From NCBI GenBank assembly GCA_964058805.1, contig CAXKVV010000081.1, forward strand, positions 372,001 to 436,000: DNA of 64,000 bases. Reading direction: 5' to 3'. Position numbers and translations under genes: made by a program. This stretch comes from Schoenoplectus triqueter (Eukaryota > Streptophyta > Magnoliopsida > Poales > Cyperaceae). Below, piece by piece: positions 46,939 to 59,041 of the stretch. The stretch's first letter is position 1. Each line of letters opens with the position of its first letter. The notes below the pieces were generated by a model. The model was not told where the DNA came from. It saw only the letters and a list, made by a program, of their open reading frames with translations, and ran no database searches.

Positions 46939-48031
46939 TAAATGAAATAATTGGCCGAAAACGTGTTCGTGTGATGATATCTGATGATGAATCTGATCAT
47001 GAGATGGATCGGGTTAGAAAGGATGTTAGGTGCTTATTTGAAGATGTGGCTACCTCTGGAGGTTAGTTATGATTCTTGCATTAAATCTATGCCAATATAT
47101 AATAGGTCAGTTATCCAAATGGAGTGATAATCAGTTAACCAGTGTTGAGAGTCTATATTGGTGCTAAATGATGCATTTTAATTAAGTTCTGCATATGCAT
47201 TCATATCTAGTTAGAGTTTTTAATCCTTGAGTTTTCATCATCTCTCTTTGTAATGATTATAATACAGTTCTCTTTAATTTTCAGTAAACAGGGCATATTG
47301 CACTGACAAAGAGCAGGTATGTTAAAGTTCCAAATAACAAATTGACACGCTCTATTCATTTTCCATACCATAAAATACCCTAAGTTTAACTGTACTTGTC
47401 TTCTCTCCGTTTCAGATGAACCATGCATCTCAAGCAAAAGACGCGATAAGCAATGCTAGCATGCCTTGCCCCATGGAAGAAAGCACCTGCCATTACAAAA
47501 GCCATAATTACACCAGAGATGACAATGCAGAATTCAGGGTGTCTGGCGGAGTATCTGCATGTGCCTCAAAATCCATAGCAAGCGGCCCCATGGCAGACAA
47601 AGCCCAAATATCCCATAGCTTTCTTCAAAGTCAAAACTCTGCAGGCTTTCACCCAGCTACAAAGGGGAACAGTGTAAGTTTTGACACTGAAACTGAAAAT
47701 CATAAACTGAGGCGCTGGTTAGATTGTAGATTGCCAGGTGAAAAATTGATTCTAAGTAGGAGAATTGCAGTATATGGTGACTTTCTTTTTTGGTAGATAC
47801 AGTTGATCTCTGCCTCTTCTTTTTCTTTCCAAGTAGGCTTACTATGACAGGTTTCTTTGGTGAGAGATAGATTAATCTATTTGTAGCAGTAACCTTCTGA
47901 TATTAACTGGTGTAGGAGTTCTTGGCTTTTAATATTGGGGAGGGGATGATTTACATCGATGTGAGTTCTTGCATGCAAGATGGGAGCCTTTGTTTTGAAG
48001 ATCTGAAAGCTGAGGTGGCATGTGTATACTT
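46939..48031 (+). pseudogene. Duplicated fragment of TSK (end of exon 6 to part of exon 9, introns kept)
   Basis: About 1.09 kb matching 36907-37999 of the TSK gene, including introns 6, 7 and 8, so it is a DNA-level copy and not a processed transcript. Differences are few: scattered substitutions and a 6-base insertion (ACTGAA) near 47690. It starts in the middle of exon 6 immediately after MITE-B copy 1 and stops in exon 9, where TATACTTT joins the tail of a MITE-A end. With no start, no stop and no other exons it cannot make TSK, but it could provide homology for recombination or small-RNA production. Confidence 0.92.
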
Positions 48032-48473
48032 TATGGAATTACCGTAGTATATATATATATATATATATATAATATTAGGCTATGGTACTTTAAAAAGCAC
48101 AAGAGTATTGTGTGTTTTGCGCTTTATTATTTAAGTCAGAAATGATCGATCCAAACTGCTCAATCTAATCTCCATATCAAAATCTATTAGTAAACCAAAT
48201 TTTATATTTTTTGGAATTTATTTGCTATTTTTTTTTGGATAGAGGGAAAACCGTCATTTTTGAATGAACCGAAATTCTCAGATCGAGTCATTTTCTCCTC
48301 ACCAGAAAATATAGTAAAAAAATTCTAAAAAATATAAAATTCGGTTTACTAATAGATTTTGATATGAAGATTAGATTGAACGGTTCAGATCGATAATTTC
48401 TGACTTAAAATTAAAAATAAAGCGCAAAACACACAACACCTTTGTGCTTTGCAAAGCACCATAGTCGGACTAT
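48032..48473. mobile_element. MITE-A tail plus foldback MITE, family B copy 2
   Basis: Begins with the last 18 bases of MITE-A (TTATGGAATTACCGTAG), a shorter (TA)n run, then a near-identical copy of MITE-B (about 48074-48473). Because the MITE-A tail is repeated with it, this is a duplication of the 46494-46938 segment and not an independent transposition. Confidence 0.82.
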
Positions 48474-48483
48474 ATATATATAG

Positions 48484-48502
48484 TGAGTCTATGGTGCTTC
48501 AT
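48484..48502. mobile_element. Foldback MITE, family C, outer end of left arm
   Basis: GTGAGTCTATGGTGCTTCAT is the terminal part of a foldback element whose left arm resumes at 53479 after a solo LTR and whose right arm is at 58420-58606 after a copia element. The right arm ends TTCATGAAATACCATAGCCTC, complementary to this end. Confidence 0.65.
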
Positions 48503-51500
48503 TGTCACACCCCAGAATAAATTGAACGGATTAGGGGTGCTAAATCCCGCCACGTACGCACGACGAGACGTGCGTACGAAAGGCTTAATGAATAGAATAA
48601 AGTAAATCTCAGAATAAACAAAACAATAATAATATAATATACATGACTATACAGTCCAGAATGAACAAAGAGAAATACAACGCCGACATCGGCGGGGCTA
48701 GCTCCATCGGAATGGGCAGCAAAATCTCTCAAAGAAGAACCCAAAAGAAGAAATAAAAACTCGAAACCCGATAGATCCTAATCCACTACCCTGCTCACAA
48801 GCGGAAGCGGCGAAGCATCTCTGTCATCGCGCAGGACTGTCCCTAGCACTCGCTCCAAGAAAAATCCCAAACCTGTAATACCTGGATCCCACAACCACCG
48901 TGGAAACGTGAGTAATTTAAAAATTACTCAGTACGGATTTAGATCCAGCCTTAAGATTTGATCTTCTTTCTTAGACTGGACCCAAATACCGATACTGTAT
49001 TTTAAATGTATTACATTTAATATGTATAAATAATAATAATGTTTTATGCACATTTGAGAAACAACTCCTGTATGGATGACATGAAATGACAATTAACCCC
49101 GAAATGAAAAATCTGTGGAAATACTGATATAATATATAATAAATACATATAAAGTACGAGATTTAAAACACCCGTATAGATATAACCCAGTTGCAGATCA
49201 TCAGTCCATCCACAAGCGGGCACGTGATCGGGCCCTGGACTTGTGACTTACCTAAGCGGGCACGTATTCGGGCCCAACTTACAAACTTAGGATTTTCGAG
49301 TAAGCGGGCGCCAATGCCCTGAATACCCTGGGAAAATTCGGCCTCCCGGAGCGATAACGCCCTAGGAGAGTGACGGCTAAAAGCACGTACTCGGTATTCT
49401 GAATCTGATGATCCACCTCACATAATAATAATAATAATAATATAAGCAAAGGGGGTTTAAATAATTATGCTTTCAGTTGCCATATCGCCAAAGGATATAA
49501 CTACCTGTGAATTGACAAATCGGAAACAAATGGGAGCCTACACTGTACCAACCAAGGGTCAGAGGACCGCATCCCGTAAAATATCAAAACGAAATATATA
49601 CAAATGGGAGCCTACACTGTACCCACTAGGGCCAGAGGACCGCATCCCGACTTTCTCTGTACCAACTAAGGGCCAAAGGAGAAAGCCCTTCGGACAATAC
49701 TAGGATCCTAAATAAGCCGGATAAATAAAATAATAATATCTCGGAGTAGATTCCAATCTTGAATATGGCCGCCCACACTAAAAACTGAAAGACATGGTAA
49801 CCTGATCGCTCAAATTTGGATAAACATTCTTATTTATATTAAGGATAATGATAATATAATATTGATCAAAAATTAAACACTCTGACACAGCCGAACCCGC
49901 CAACTGACGGGGTCGGTGGATAACCCGACAGGCAAAGATGCGCAGTGCATATACAGACCGGTGGGTCCCACGGGCCTATGGGTCACCGTACGTAACCGCA
50001 GCGGTCTGGTTATGCAAGGCAACCTCAGACTGAGAATTATCCGGTCCGCCTCTCAACACTCCCATGCATTTAATGCATGATTAACTACCTAACTTAATTA
50101 ATAATTAGTGATAATAATAATATTTTCCTAATAATTATAATCTACAACTTGAATTATTTAATTTTATCTAATCCTATCTCGGGACTATTTCCCGGATCCT
50201 ACGCCTACCCTATCTACATGAAATATGATATGATATGACATGCGAATGCGGGTATGTCTCGAATATGCTGGTCAATTTACCGGATGCAGATGACAGATCA
50301 GATTTTGGTCTCTAATCAAAGTTTGGTCAAAAGTACCGCATATCAGATTTATTTTAAAAACATTTTATTTTCGGTTTGGATTCCTAATTCTGAAGAAAGA
50401 AGATTAAATCCCAGGAAACCATACCTGGGAATAATTTGGTTAGGTCAGAAACGTCAAATTGCTAAGTCTCGGGTGGCGCATCACGATCTTGTCAGATGAG
50501 CCGTCTCATCTTGAGTGCATTCGTTTGTCGGCTCGTCAAGATATTTTTCGAAAACCTATGAAGTCAGAAAATAGATTAAATTGACGAGTATCCTATTCAC
50601 ATTGGGTCTGGTTTGGTCAAGGTGTACCGGACTCGGAGACGGGAGCGTTATTATTTAAAATTTATAATTAACTTATATCTAATTTGACAAATAGAATTAA
50701 CTAAATTTTATTTAGATTTATTTAGTTATCATAACATTCTCACTTAATTATTTTAATTAACATTTGAAAATTTAATTATCTAGAAATAGGGAAATTATTT
50801 AAAATATATATTTTATAATATAAATTTTTATCATATTCTAATTATTGTTTTGTAAATATTAATTATTTAAATTATATTCTTCAATTATATGTTATTTTAC
50901 ATACTAATATAATTTTTTATAATTTATAGGTTTGTTATATGAAAATAAAATAGATGTGACATAAATTAATGAAACTCGCTTAACTTAATTTAAACAAATT
51001 AAATATTATTATTTTATTAAGTGTGTCGGTGTTTTGAGATTATATTTGTTTCTATGAACTTAACTAATTTAATTTATTTAAATTAATTAAGTTAGCTTAA
51101 ATGTTATCCCTTAATTAATTTAATTAAAATCAGGATAATTAATTATTTAGAAATAGAGAAATTGATTAATATATAAATATTTATAAGTATTATTTCATTA
51201 TCAAATAGAAAAATTGATTAATATATATTTATATATATTAATTAATGTTATTCAATTATTAAAATAGAGACATTAATTAATATGTATGTTATATTATACA
51301 TTATTATTATCCTTTAGTTATTATTTTATAACCCCCAATTATTTTTATCATATTCTTTAATTATATCTCATTTTATATTTTAATATTATTAAAATATATT
51401 ATATACAACTAGAATTAAAAATAGTAAAAATCAAATTAAAAGAAAAGAAATTTAATTAAACTTAATGTTTTTATATAATTAAACGTGTTGGTGTTTTAAT

Positions 51501-52896
51501 GTTCGGGATCATACGCTGACTACCAAATCGTTGGTGCCAATGCACCGATATCCCGAAATCGGGGGCAGTCAGGGAATATAATCATTTCCCAGATATGAAG
51601 GTTTACATTATTATCCATGGATACCGCCAAACCTTTCGGGGCGGCTTCCAATTCATTAGTCAATTTTTTTTTATTGATCATTTTATTATCTTGAAACTTT
51701 TAATTATTAGGACTTATTCATTTATTACTAATCCTAATTGAGCTTAATTTAAATTTAAATTAATTTATCGGCCCATAGGGTTTTGGTTTGTTAAATCTTG
51801 ATTATTATATATGGGTCCATATCTCTTATTTAACTTTACGTATTGATTGATTATTATATATGGGTCCATTTTTATTTTCAATTGTCTTTTAGTTAATGAA
51901 TTAATTAAACTTGTAATGCTATACCTTTCGGTCCAAAAAAAGGGAAAGTCATATTCGTAAATCTCAAACCACGATTACCCACGTGATCTTTTATTTATAT
52001 TTGTTATACATATATAATAAATATATTTTACCTTAAGCAAGACATAGACCAATGATAAGGGGACTTTCAAGGCACAACTAACCAGCACAATTAATTCAAG
52101 ACACAAGACACAACCGTACCAATTCGAAACAAGCTCAATTTGAGCCAATCTAAATCGTACCAGAACTAACCCAACAAACACCACTGATCGATACTGCTAA
52201 TTAATAGAGCCGAGCGCAGTGAATCTGAAACCAGCCTCTTACCAGAATATCCCATATTAACAGGAAACTCAACATAACCACATGATACAGCAATTCAACA
52301 CAGTAACTAACCAAGAGAGCAAGAGGGGATAGGTTAGTGCCCCCGCTTCACTGTACCTGACGGTATCAGTGTACCAGAGGTCGCCAAATCAGGCTCTCAA
52401 AATCAACATAAGCAGCAAATTAATGACAGAGGTAGAATATCAAGTAGCATAATTTAGCACGAGGGCTCAGCCTCGGCACACAGAGGACCCACACGGCCAA
52501 AAGGGAGGATAATACCAAATTTTTGATTCAAGACAACAAGAAAGAGGTGGCTTAGCCTAGCTCAAGGGGGCTGCTCGGTTGGTTTAGCAAGGAGTTGTGA
52601 AGAGGCAGCGCACAACAATGGCCTGCCCAGCGGCGGGGTGGCGAGGCTCGGGCTAGCGGCGTTGACGAGGTGGCACACAACGGTGGTCTACTCGGTCTCG
52701 TACATGCGAGGTGGTTGCCGGGCTTGGCCCTGATCTGGTGACGGTGAAGAAGGCCACCAGGGCTGCCACAGGAAGGAAGGAAGTGCCAGATATGGCGCTA
52801 GAGAAAGAAGAAAAAAAAAGAGGAATGGGAAAAGAGGTGTTGTCCCTGGGGAAGAAAAAGAAAGGAAAAAAAGAAAAGGAGGGGGGACAAGTCACG

Positions 52897-52940
<44 letters not shown>

Positions 52941-53473
52941 GAAAGAAAAGAAAGGAAGAGAGAGAAATGTTGACTTTGAGACCGGTCGGATTTTCTGTTA
53001 TCGAATTTGTGCGACCATTCGCGCGTCCGATTTATTCTCTCTTTTAATCGTTTGAATGTAATTATTTTTCAGGACCAATTTGATTCTTATATTTTTATCG
53101 TATCAAATAATTTAATTTTAATGTCATTTAAACTGTGAATCATCATTACCCTCGTCATGGATATTATTGAAATTTTTTTTTAAGTCAATCGTTGTTAATT
53201 TGAGCTTAACTCTCATTTATTAAAAATTCGAATTTATATCCGACATTCATTAATTTTATTCATCGTAATTTAATTTCATCAGATATTCTTGCACTGTTAA
53301 CTTTGAAATCAACTTATTTAAAGTTTCATAAATTTAATTTGATCTTTGGGTTTCATTCTTTAATTAAACCCTTAAATCTATACTTTACAAATTCAACGTG
53401 CCTTTAATTTATTAATCATCATCACCATTATATTTATTGATTTTATTATTTTTAAAAGTTATGAGGTTTCACA
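48503..53473. repeat. Solo LTR, 4,971 bp, with TTCAT target duplication
   Basis: Begins TGTCACACCCC and ends AGGTTTCACA (TG...CA), flanked by TTCAT at 48498-48502 and 53474-53478. There is no coding region, PBS or second LTR, so it is a solo LTR left by recombination of a full element, most likely Ty3/gypsy judging by size and 5-bp duplication. Inside are a palindrome TGAGTAATTT/AAATTACTCA (about 48912), a 74-bp partial duplication (about 49527 and 49601, GGGAGCCTACACTGTACC), repeated AAGCGGGC blocks, and a (GA)n run at about 52902-52934. Its strand is unclear, and it differs from the Tat element's LTR. Confidence 0.8.
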
Positions 53474-53478
53474 TTCAT

Positions 53479-53652
53479 AAAGTATAAAATCTCTCATACT
53501 TCGCGTTCGTATCTTGAAAGTCCAAACAATTGACCAAATTGTTGAACATGATCTTTATAATGAAATATTTTTGGAGATCAAATTATATATATATTTCTTG
53601 AATTTTTGCTTTTTTTTAGATGGATAAAAAGTTTGTTGATATAACGATTTCT
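53479..53652. mobile_element. Foldback MITE, family C, inner left arm
   Basis: Contains TTCGTATCTTGAAAGTCCAA and TTTTTTTAGATGGATAAAAA, which match in reverse complement the segment 58445-58570 (TTTTCATCCATCTAAAAAAA and CTTTCAAAATCGAGATACGAA). It shows that one MITE was cut by both the solo LTR and the copia insertion. Confidence 0.7.
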
Positions 53653-53657
53653 GTACC

Positions 53658-53912
53658 TATGAAAATAGAAACAATAGAGAGAGACGATAACTATTATCGT
53701 TGTATTTATTTCATTGTATCATACACACTGCATTACATTGTATTTATAATTGATTCTCTGAACTAACTGCTAACTCTAACTAATATTGTTACAATCAGTT
53801 ACAACAATTTGTTATAAGAATTAGTTACAATAATTGAATCTTCTATAGCAATCTTCATGTGATCTCCTGTATCATCGCTTTGCTTGTATGTTGTTCTTCA
53901 GTATCACTAACA
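53658..53912 (-). repeat. Copia 3' LTR (255 bp)
   Basis: In minus sense it runs TGTTAGTGATACTGAAG ... ATTTTCATA, where the final CA has become TA. It is clearly homologous to 58130-58414 but lacks a roughly 30-base segment present there. Confidence 0.88.
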
Positions 53913-53925
53913 GCCCCCCTCAAGC

Positions 53926-56900
53926 ATACTGTAGGACATACTACAGTAAACTTGGAATCTTAATAGCTGAAAGCGTGAGGTAGAAAGCGGCTTAGTTAAT
54001 GTATCATCGATTTGATCCTGTGAACAAATGAATCTTACTTGTACTGCACCAGCATCTACCTTTTCCCGAATAAAATGGTAATCTAACTCGATGTGCTTCG
54101 TTTGAGCGTGAAAAGCAGGATCGAAAAGCAAGGAAAGTTGCATCTAAATTATCGCACCATAAGATAGGAGCCGATATCTCGATGCCTAGCTCATGAAAGA
54201 CTGTCTGTAACCAAACGACTTTTGCTATAACCATCGCGAGTCCTCTGTACTCGGCTTCTGTGCTAGATCTAGCGATAATTGATTGTTTCTTTGACGACCA
54301 TGATGTTAGATTATTTCCAAGGAATACCAGATACCCTGAAGTAGACCTTCTATCGTCTGGACATCCCGCCCAGTCCGAGTTAGCAAATGCATGGATGTTG
54401 ATCTTGTTGGAGGGTTGAATTGTTAGTCCATATTCTAAGTTGCCCTTCAAATATCGCAAAATTCTTTTCACAGCCGACCAATGAGACATATTTGGTGTGT
54501 GCATGAATTGAGATACATGGTTTAATATAAAAGATATATCTGGCCTTGTGATGGTAACATATTGTAATGCCCCCACAACACTTCTGAATAATTATGGATC
54601 GTCCTTTTGCTCACCACCGAATTTTGACAAAACCTGTCTAGTTGCCATTAGAGATGAGATTGGTTTTGCACCTTGCATCTTAGCTTTGTCAAGAATAGAG
54701 TAAATGTATTTGGATTGTGTAAGAAGCAATCCTTTATCATGAGAATTAACTTCTATGTCCAGAAAATAATGAAGTACGTCAAGGTCTTTAATGGTAAAAT
54801 GAGTATCAAGCAATTGAACAAAATGATGGAGGATGGAATTGTTGTTGCCTGTGATCACAAGATCATCCACGTAAACTAAGAGATATACTATATTGTTGTT
54901 GTGTTGAAAAATGAAGAGAGATGGGTCTGAGACTGATGTAACAAATCCAAGTTCCAATAATGTATCTCTCAGTTTCTGGTACCAAGCCCGAGGGGACTGC
55001 TTAAGGCCGTACAACGATTTGTGGAGCCTACAAACATGAGTTAGTACTTGAGAATCTTGAAAATTATGAGGTTGAGGCATGTAAATGGTTTTTTGGAGTT
55101 CTCCATGTAAAAATATGTTGTTTACATCTAATTGTCTAATGCACCATTTTCTGGTAACAACAAGCGATAAAATGAGTCTTATATTGTTGGCTTTACAACT
55201 GGGCTGAATGTATCGGTGTAATCCGGTTCCTCTTCTTGTGTATATCCTTCTGGTAACAACTGATAGTTGTTTGCAACTAGGCGTGCTTTGAAACGCTCAA
55301 TTGAGCCATCATCCTTCCTTTTAGTTTTAAAAACTCATTTACAGCCAACTACATTGGAAGCTTCAAAAGATGAAACTAAAGACCAAGTGTTGTTCTGTAC
55401 CAGTGCATTAAGTTCATGTGCCATAGCAATTTTTCAGTGTGGAATTTTAGAAGCTTGAGTGTAACTGGTAGGATCAGTCTCAAATTTAGGTGTATGATGA
55501 TGATTTGTTGCAAGTAGAGCTTTTGGAATTGTTGAAGTTTTGGCAGCTTTGGATATTGTAAGCATATAGTGAGTAGAAACAACAGAATCAGAGGAAGACA
55601 CAGTTGTTGCAGTCGATGTTGTGTTGTGCCTTCTGTGATAAACACGAATGAGTGATGTAGGAGTGACTAGTAAAGTTGGCAAGGTTGAAGAGATTGACAA
55701 AGACAATATAGACTGAGGTGTAGATGATTCATTATTTGAGATATTCTGAGATGACTCAGGCAGTGTAGTAGGTTGTAGTACCACAAGAGGAAGGATATGA
55801 CTGCGAGGTATAATTTTTAAAAGTAAACACATGTTTCATCAAAGATTATATGTTTAGAAAAGAAAAATTTTATTGTTTGTAAGATTGAGATATTTATATC
55901 CCTTGTAGGTGGTTGAATACCCACGAAAAATACAGGAAAAAGAGCGGGGAGAGAGTTTATTTGGCATATAGGGTCTGGTATATGGATAGCAGCAACAACA
56001 AAGGACTTTGAAGAAATGGTAATCTGATAATTTTTGAAAAAGGAAGCGATATGGAGTGTCAAATGAGATAGATGAGGATGAAAGACGGTTTATCACAAAC
56101 ACAACACTCTCAAAGATTTATGGCCAGTAAAGCTGTGAAATATTTGTCTGGAACATAGATGCCAAACTGAGTTCAACTACATGGCGATGCTTCCTCTTAG
56201 TAATACCATTTTGTTGGGGTGTATAAGGGCATGAGATGTGAAACTGGATAGCTGGTTGTAATCGTATCATTGGCTGAAACTCAGCACTTTCATCGATTTG
56301 TACTGTTTTAATTGTTGAATCCAACACATTCTCAACAAGTAACTTAAATTATGTGAAGATAGAAGTAACGTCACTCTTATGAGAATAAAAATAAATCCAA
56401 CTAAAACGTAAAAAATGATCAGTAAACAACACATAGTACCTATAACTAAGGTCAGAAACCATAAGTGATGGTCCCCATACATCATAGTGTATCAATTGAA
56501 GTGGTGCAATGGAAATTGTGTTGGAAGAAGGAAATGATAATCTATGTGATTTTTCCAAACAGCAAGAACTATAAGTACCAAGCTTATTCTGTGTACAAAA
56601 AAGATGCTTTGCAGAAATAAGATGCTGAAGAGAAGCCTCAGAAGTGTGACAAAGGCGCTGGTGCCAAAGAGAAATGGGCTCCTTTGTACAATGGAGAGCA
56701 TGTGGAGATGTTGAAGAAATAATGTACAAGTCATTAATCTTGATGCCCTTTAGCAGCACCTTGTTGCATGTTAGATCCTTAAAGATCCATAGAAATAACA
56801 TTATCAGTAGTCAATTGACTGATGCTAAGAAGAAGCTTAGAAATTAAAGGCACATGCAACACATTTGTTAATATAAGAGAACTAATATTGGTTGGTAAAA

Positions 56901-58100
56901 ATACAGTATCAGTATGGAGAATAGGTAAGTCCTTACCATCACCAACACACAACTGATCGGATCCAATATATGGTGAGTAAGTAACCAGTGCATTAAGGTC
57001 TGTGCAGAGGCGTATGAATCCATATACCAAGCATCTGGAGAAGCATTGTCAGGTTGAACCATTAAAACTTGTGGTGAGGACTGATATGATCATGTTTTAG
57101 CAGGTGGCCTAGGTGGTGGAGGCTTATAAGTTGAGTCAAAGCGTTTGTAGCACCTATCAACAGTATGTCCCTTTTTGGAGCATAACTGGCATTGAAATTT
57201 ATGAGTAAAGGAGGTAGAATTCAGTTGTTCAGTGGATCTTCCACGTCAGGATCCCTTTGATGCAAAAAAGGCACTGAATTATGCCATGAGATCATCATTA
57301 GTGGAAGGAGAAGGTCCAAGAATAGAAGAAGAAACAAAATTGGCTTGAGATGAGGCAGATGTTGCTGATGTGACAGAAACAAGGTTGGTAGGAAAATAGA
57401 GGTGGACATGAAACAAGTAGTACTCAATGCATGTTTATGAATTCGTTGCTCATGAGTTAGAAGTAAACTGGACAACTCATTGAAAGACACAACAGAGGAA
57501 CGAGAATTGAGCGAGACTACCAGTGAATCATAATCCATACTAAGGCCATGAAGGATGAATAACTGTAGATCAACATCAGAAACTGGTGATCCGATGAGAC
57601 GAAAGCGATCAGCAAGAGAGCGCTTCTGATCAAGATACTGCTACATGGAGAGGTGGCATTTTTGCAAAGAATGAATCTATATTTTGAGATCCATGACTTA
57701 TGCTAGAGACTGAGAGGAATATCGAAGATGACGTTCACTCCAGAGTTCAACAGATGAATTGCAATGAACGACTTGAGAGACAATAGATTCAAAAATTGAG
57801 CTTAGTAACCAAGCAAGCAACAGCTTATCTTGTCGTAACCAAGTGAGATAATTTGGATTTGGAGCAGTTGCACCATCGACAAGAGAAATAAGAGGAGGAG
57901 GAGGAGAGGCAATTGATCTATCAAGATAGCCAAGCAGATTATGGCTTGTGATATATGGCAGAATAAGAAATTTCTAGGAGAGATAGTTATCGTGTGTAAG
58001 TTTGATAGGAAGCTGATGAGAGAATATAGTGGAATGAATCGAGAGAGAGGAGGAAATAAAATTAGCAGCCATAAAAATAAGAGAGGAGAAAGAGAAACAG
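53926..58100 (-). pseudogene. Copia gag-pol remnant with frameshifts and lost catalytic residues
   Basis: Fragments in minus-strand order: gag (about 57950-57220); protease with MDSYASA at about 57030, where the catalytic DSG/DTG motif is damaged; GAG-pre-integrase and integrase (56801-56118) with LWHQRLCH, a CCLEKSHR finger end, YDVWGPS, and NGITKRKHRH where the usual catalytic Glu of ERKHRH is Lys; reverse transcriptase (55080-54592) with SLYGLKQSPRAWY and YVDDL; RNase H (54576-53907) with STSGYLVFLG and SSTEAEYRG, ending in TLTKPLSTSRF in another frame. Multiple frame changes and stops separate the pieces, so it is inactive. Confidence 0.9.
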
Positions 58101-58129
58101 ACGTTAGCCAGTTGGCTCGTTTGATACCA

Positions 58130-58414
58130 TGTGAGAATAGAAATAGTAAAGAGAGAAACTATAATTATTATCATTGTTTTGATTTCATCATATCATACAC
58201 ACGACATTACATTGTATTTGTAGTTGATTCTCTAAACTAACTACTAACTCTAACTAATATTGTTACAATCAGTTACAATAATTTATTATAAGAATTAGTT
58301 ACAATAATTGAATCTTCTATAACAATCTTTATGTGATCTAGATTTAATAGCAGTCTTCATGTGATCTCCTGTATCGTCGCTTTGCTTGTATGTTGTTCTT
58401 CAGTATCACTAACA
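58130..58414 (-). repeat. Copia 5' LTR (285 bp)
   Basis: In minus sense it starts TGTTAGTGATACTG and ends TATTCTCACA, directly abutting the TGGTATCA primer-binding site. It is about 30 bases longer than the other LTR through an extra partly repeated ATGTGATCT...CTTC segment. Confidence 0.88.
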
Positions 58415-58419
58415 ATACC

Positions 58420-58606
58420 ATATAATACTAGTAATTTTTCATCCATCTAAAAAAAGCAAACAAGTTTAAAAGAATATAAAATTTGATCACAAAAGATATT
58501 TTAATATGAAGATCATGTTCTACATTTTAGATGAACTGTTTGGACTTTCAAAATCGAGATACGAACATGAAATATATGAGTTTTGTTACTTCATGAAATA
58601 CCATAG
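58420..58606. mobile_element. Foldback MITE, family C, right arm
   Basis: Reverse complement of the combined left arm (48484-48502 plus 53479-53652), ending ACCATAGCCTC at 58606. Arm similarity over about 180 bp supports a single original element of roughly 370 bp. Confidence 0.7.
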
Positions 58607-58652
58607 CCTCTCTCTCTCTCTATATATATATAAAGAGAGAGAGAAAGTTTAG

Positions 58653-59041
58653 CTATGGTGGTTCCATAAGTATTTTGAACCGAAACACTTACGGCTTAAA
58701 TTTTAAAATCTTCTCTAAAATTTTAATTTAAATATGTTAAAAAAATTTATATCTTAATCTTATAGAATATTAATTATTATTATGTTTAGAGTTAGTTCAC
58801 TTAATGATTTTTAAAAGATTACTCTAAAAATAATTAAAAATATTAATTTTTAAAAGCGAAATGTTATCATCTTTAAAAAATCATTAAGTATTATAAATTA
58901 ACTCCAAACATGATAAAAACTCATAGTCTGTAAGATTATGATATGAATAATTTTTAAACTATTTAAATTAAAATTTTGGACATAAAATTTTAAAATTTGA
59001 ATCATAAATATTTAGTCGAAGTGCTTATAAAATCATCGTAG
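58653..59041. mobile_element. MITE, family A copy 2 (about 389 bp)
   Basis: Ends CTATGGTGGTTCCATAAGTA and TTATAAAATCATCGTAG; the interior matches the MITE at 46115-46510 (AAATTTTAATTTAAATAT, ATTAACTCCAAACATGATAA). It is flanked by CT/GA and TA simple repeats. Confidence 0.7.

Larger units (their letters stand above)
53658..58414 (-). mobile_element. Decayed Ty1/copia LTR retrotransposon (about 4.76 kb, minus strand)
   Basis: 5' LTR (minus sense) 58130-58414, 3' LTR 53658-53912; target duplication GTACC (53653-53657)/ATACC (58415-58419) with one mismatch. The PBS at 58114-58129 reads TGGTATCAAACGAGCC (initiator-Met tRNA type) next to the LTR; the polypurine tract GCTTGAGGGGGGC is at 53925-53913. 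Coding order gag-PR-INT-RT-RNaseH identifies Ty1/copia. The 30-bp length difference and many substitutions between the LTRs, with frameshifts throughout, point to an old insertion. Confidence 0.9.

Noticed and set aside
46939..48031. Processed (retro-) pseudogene of TSK
   Set aside because: Introns 6-8 are retained and there is no poly-A tail, so the copy was made from DNA.
48503..53473. Reading the 5-kb block as a DNA transposon with TGTCACACCCC inverted repeats
   Set aside because: End similarity is weak, there is no transposase, and the 5-bp TTCAT duplication with TG...CA ends fits a solo LTR better.
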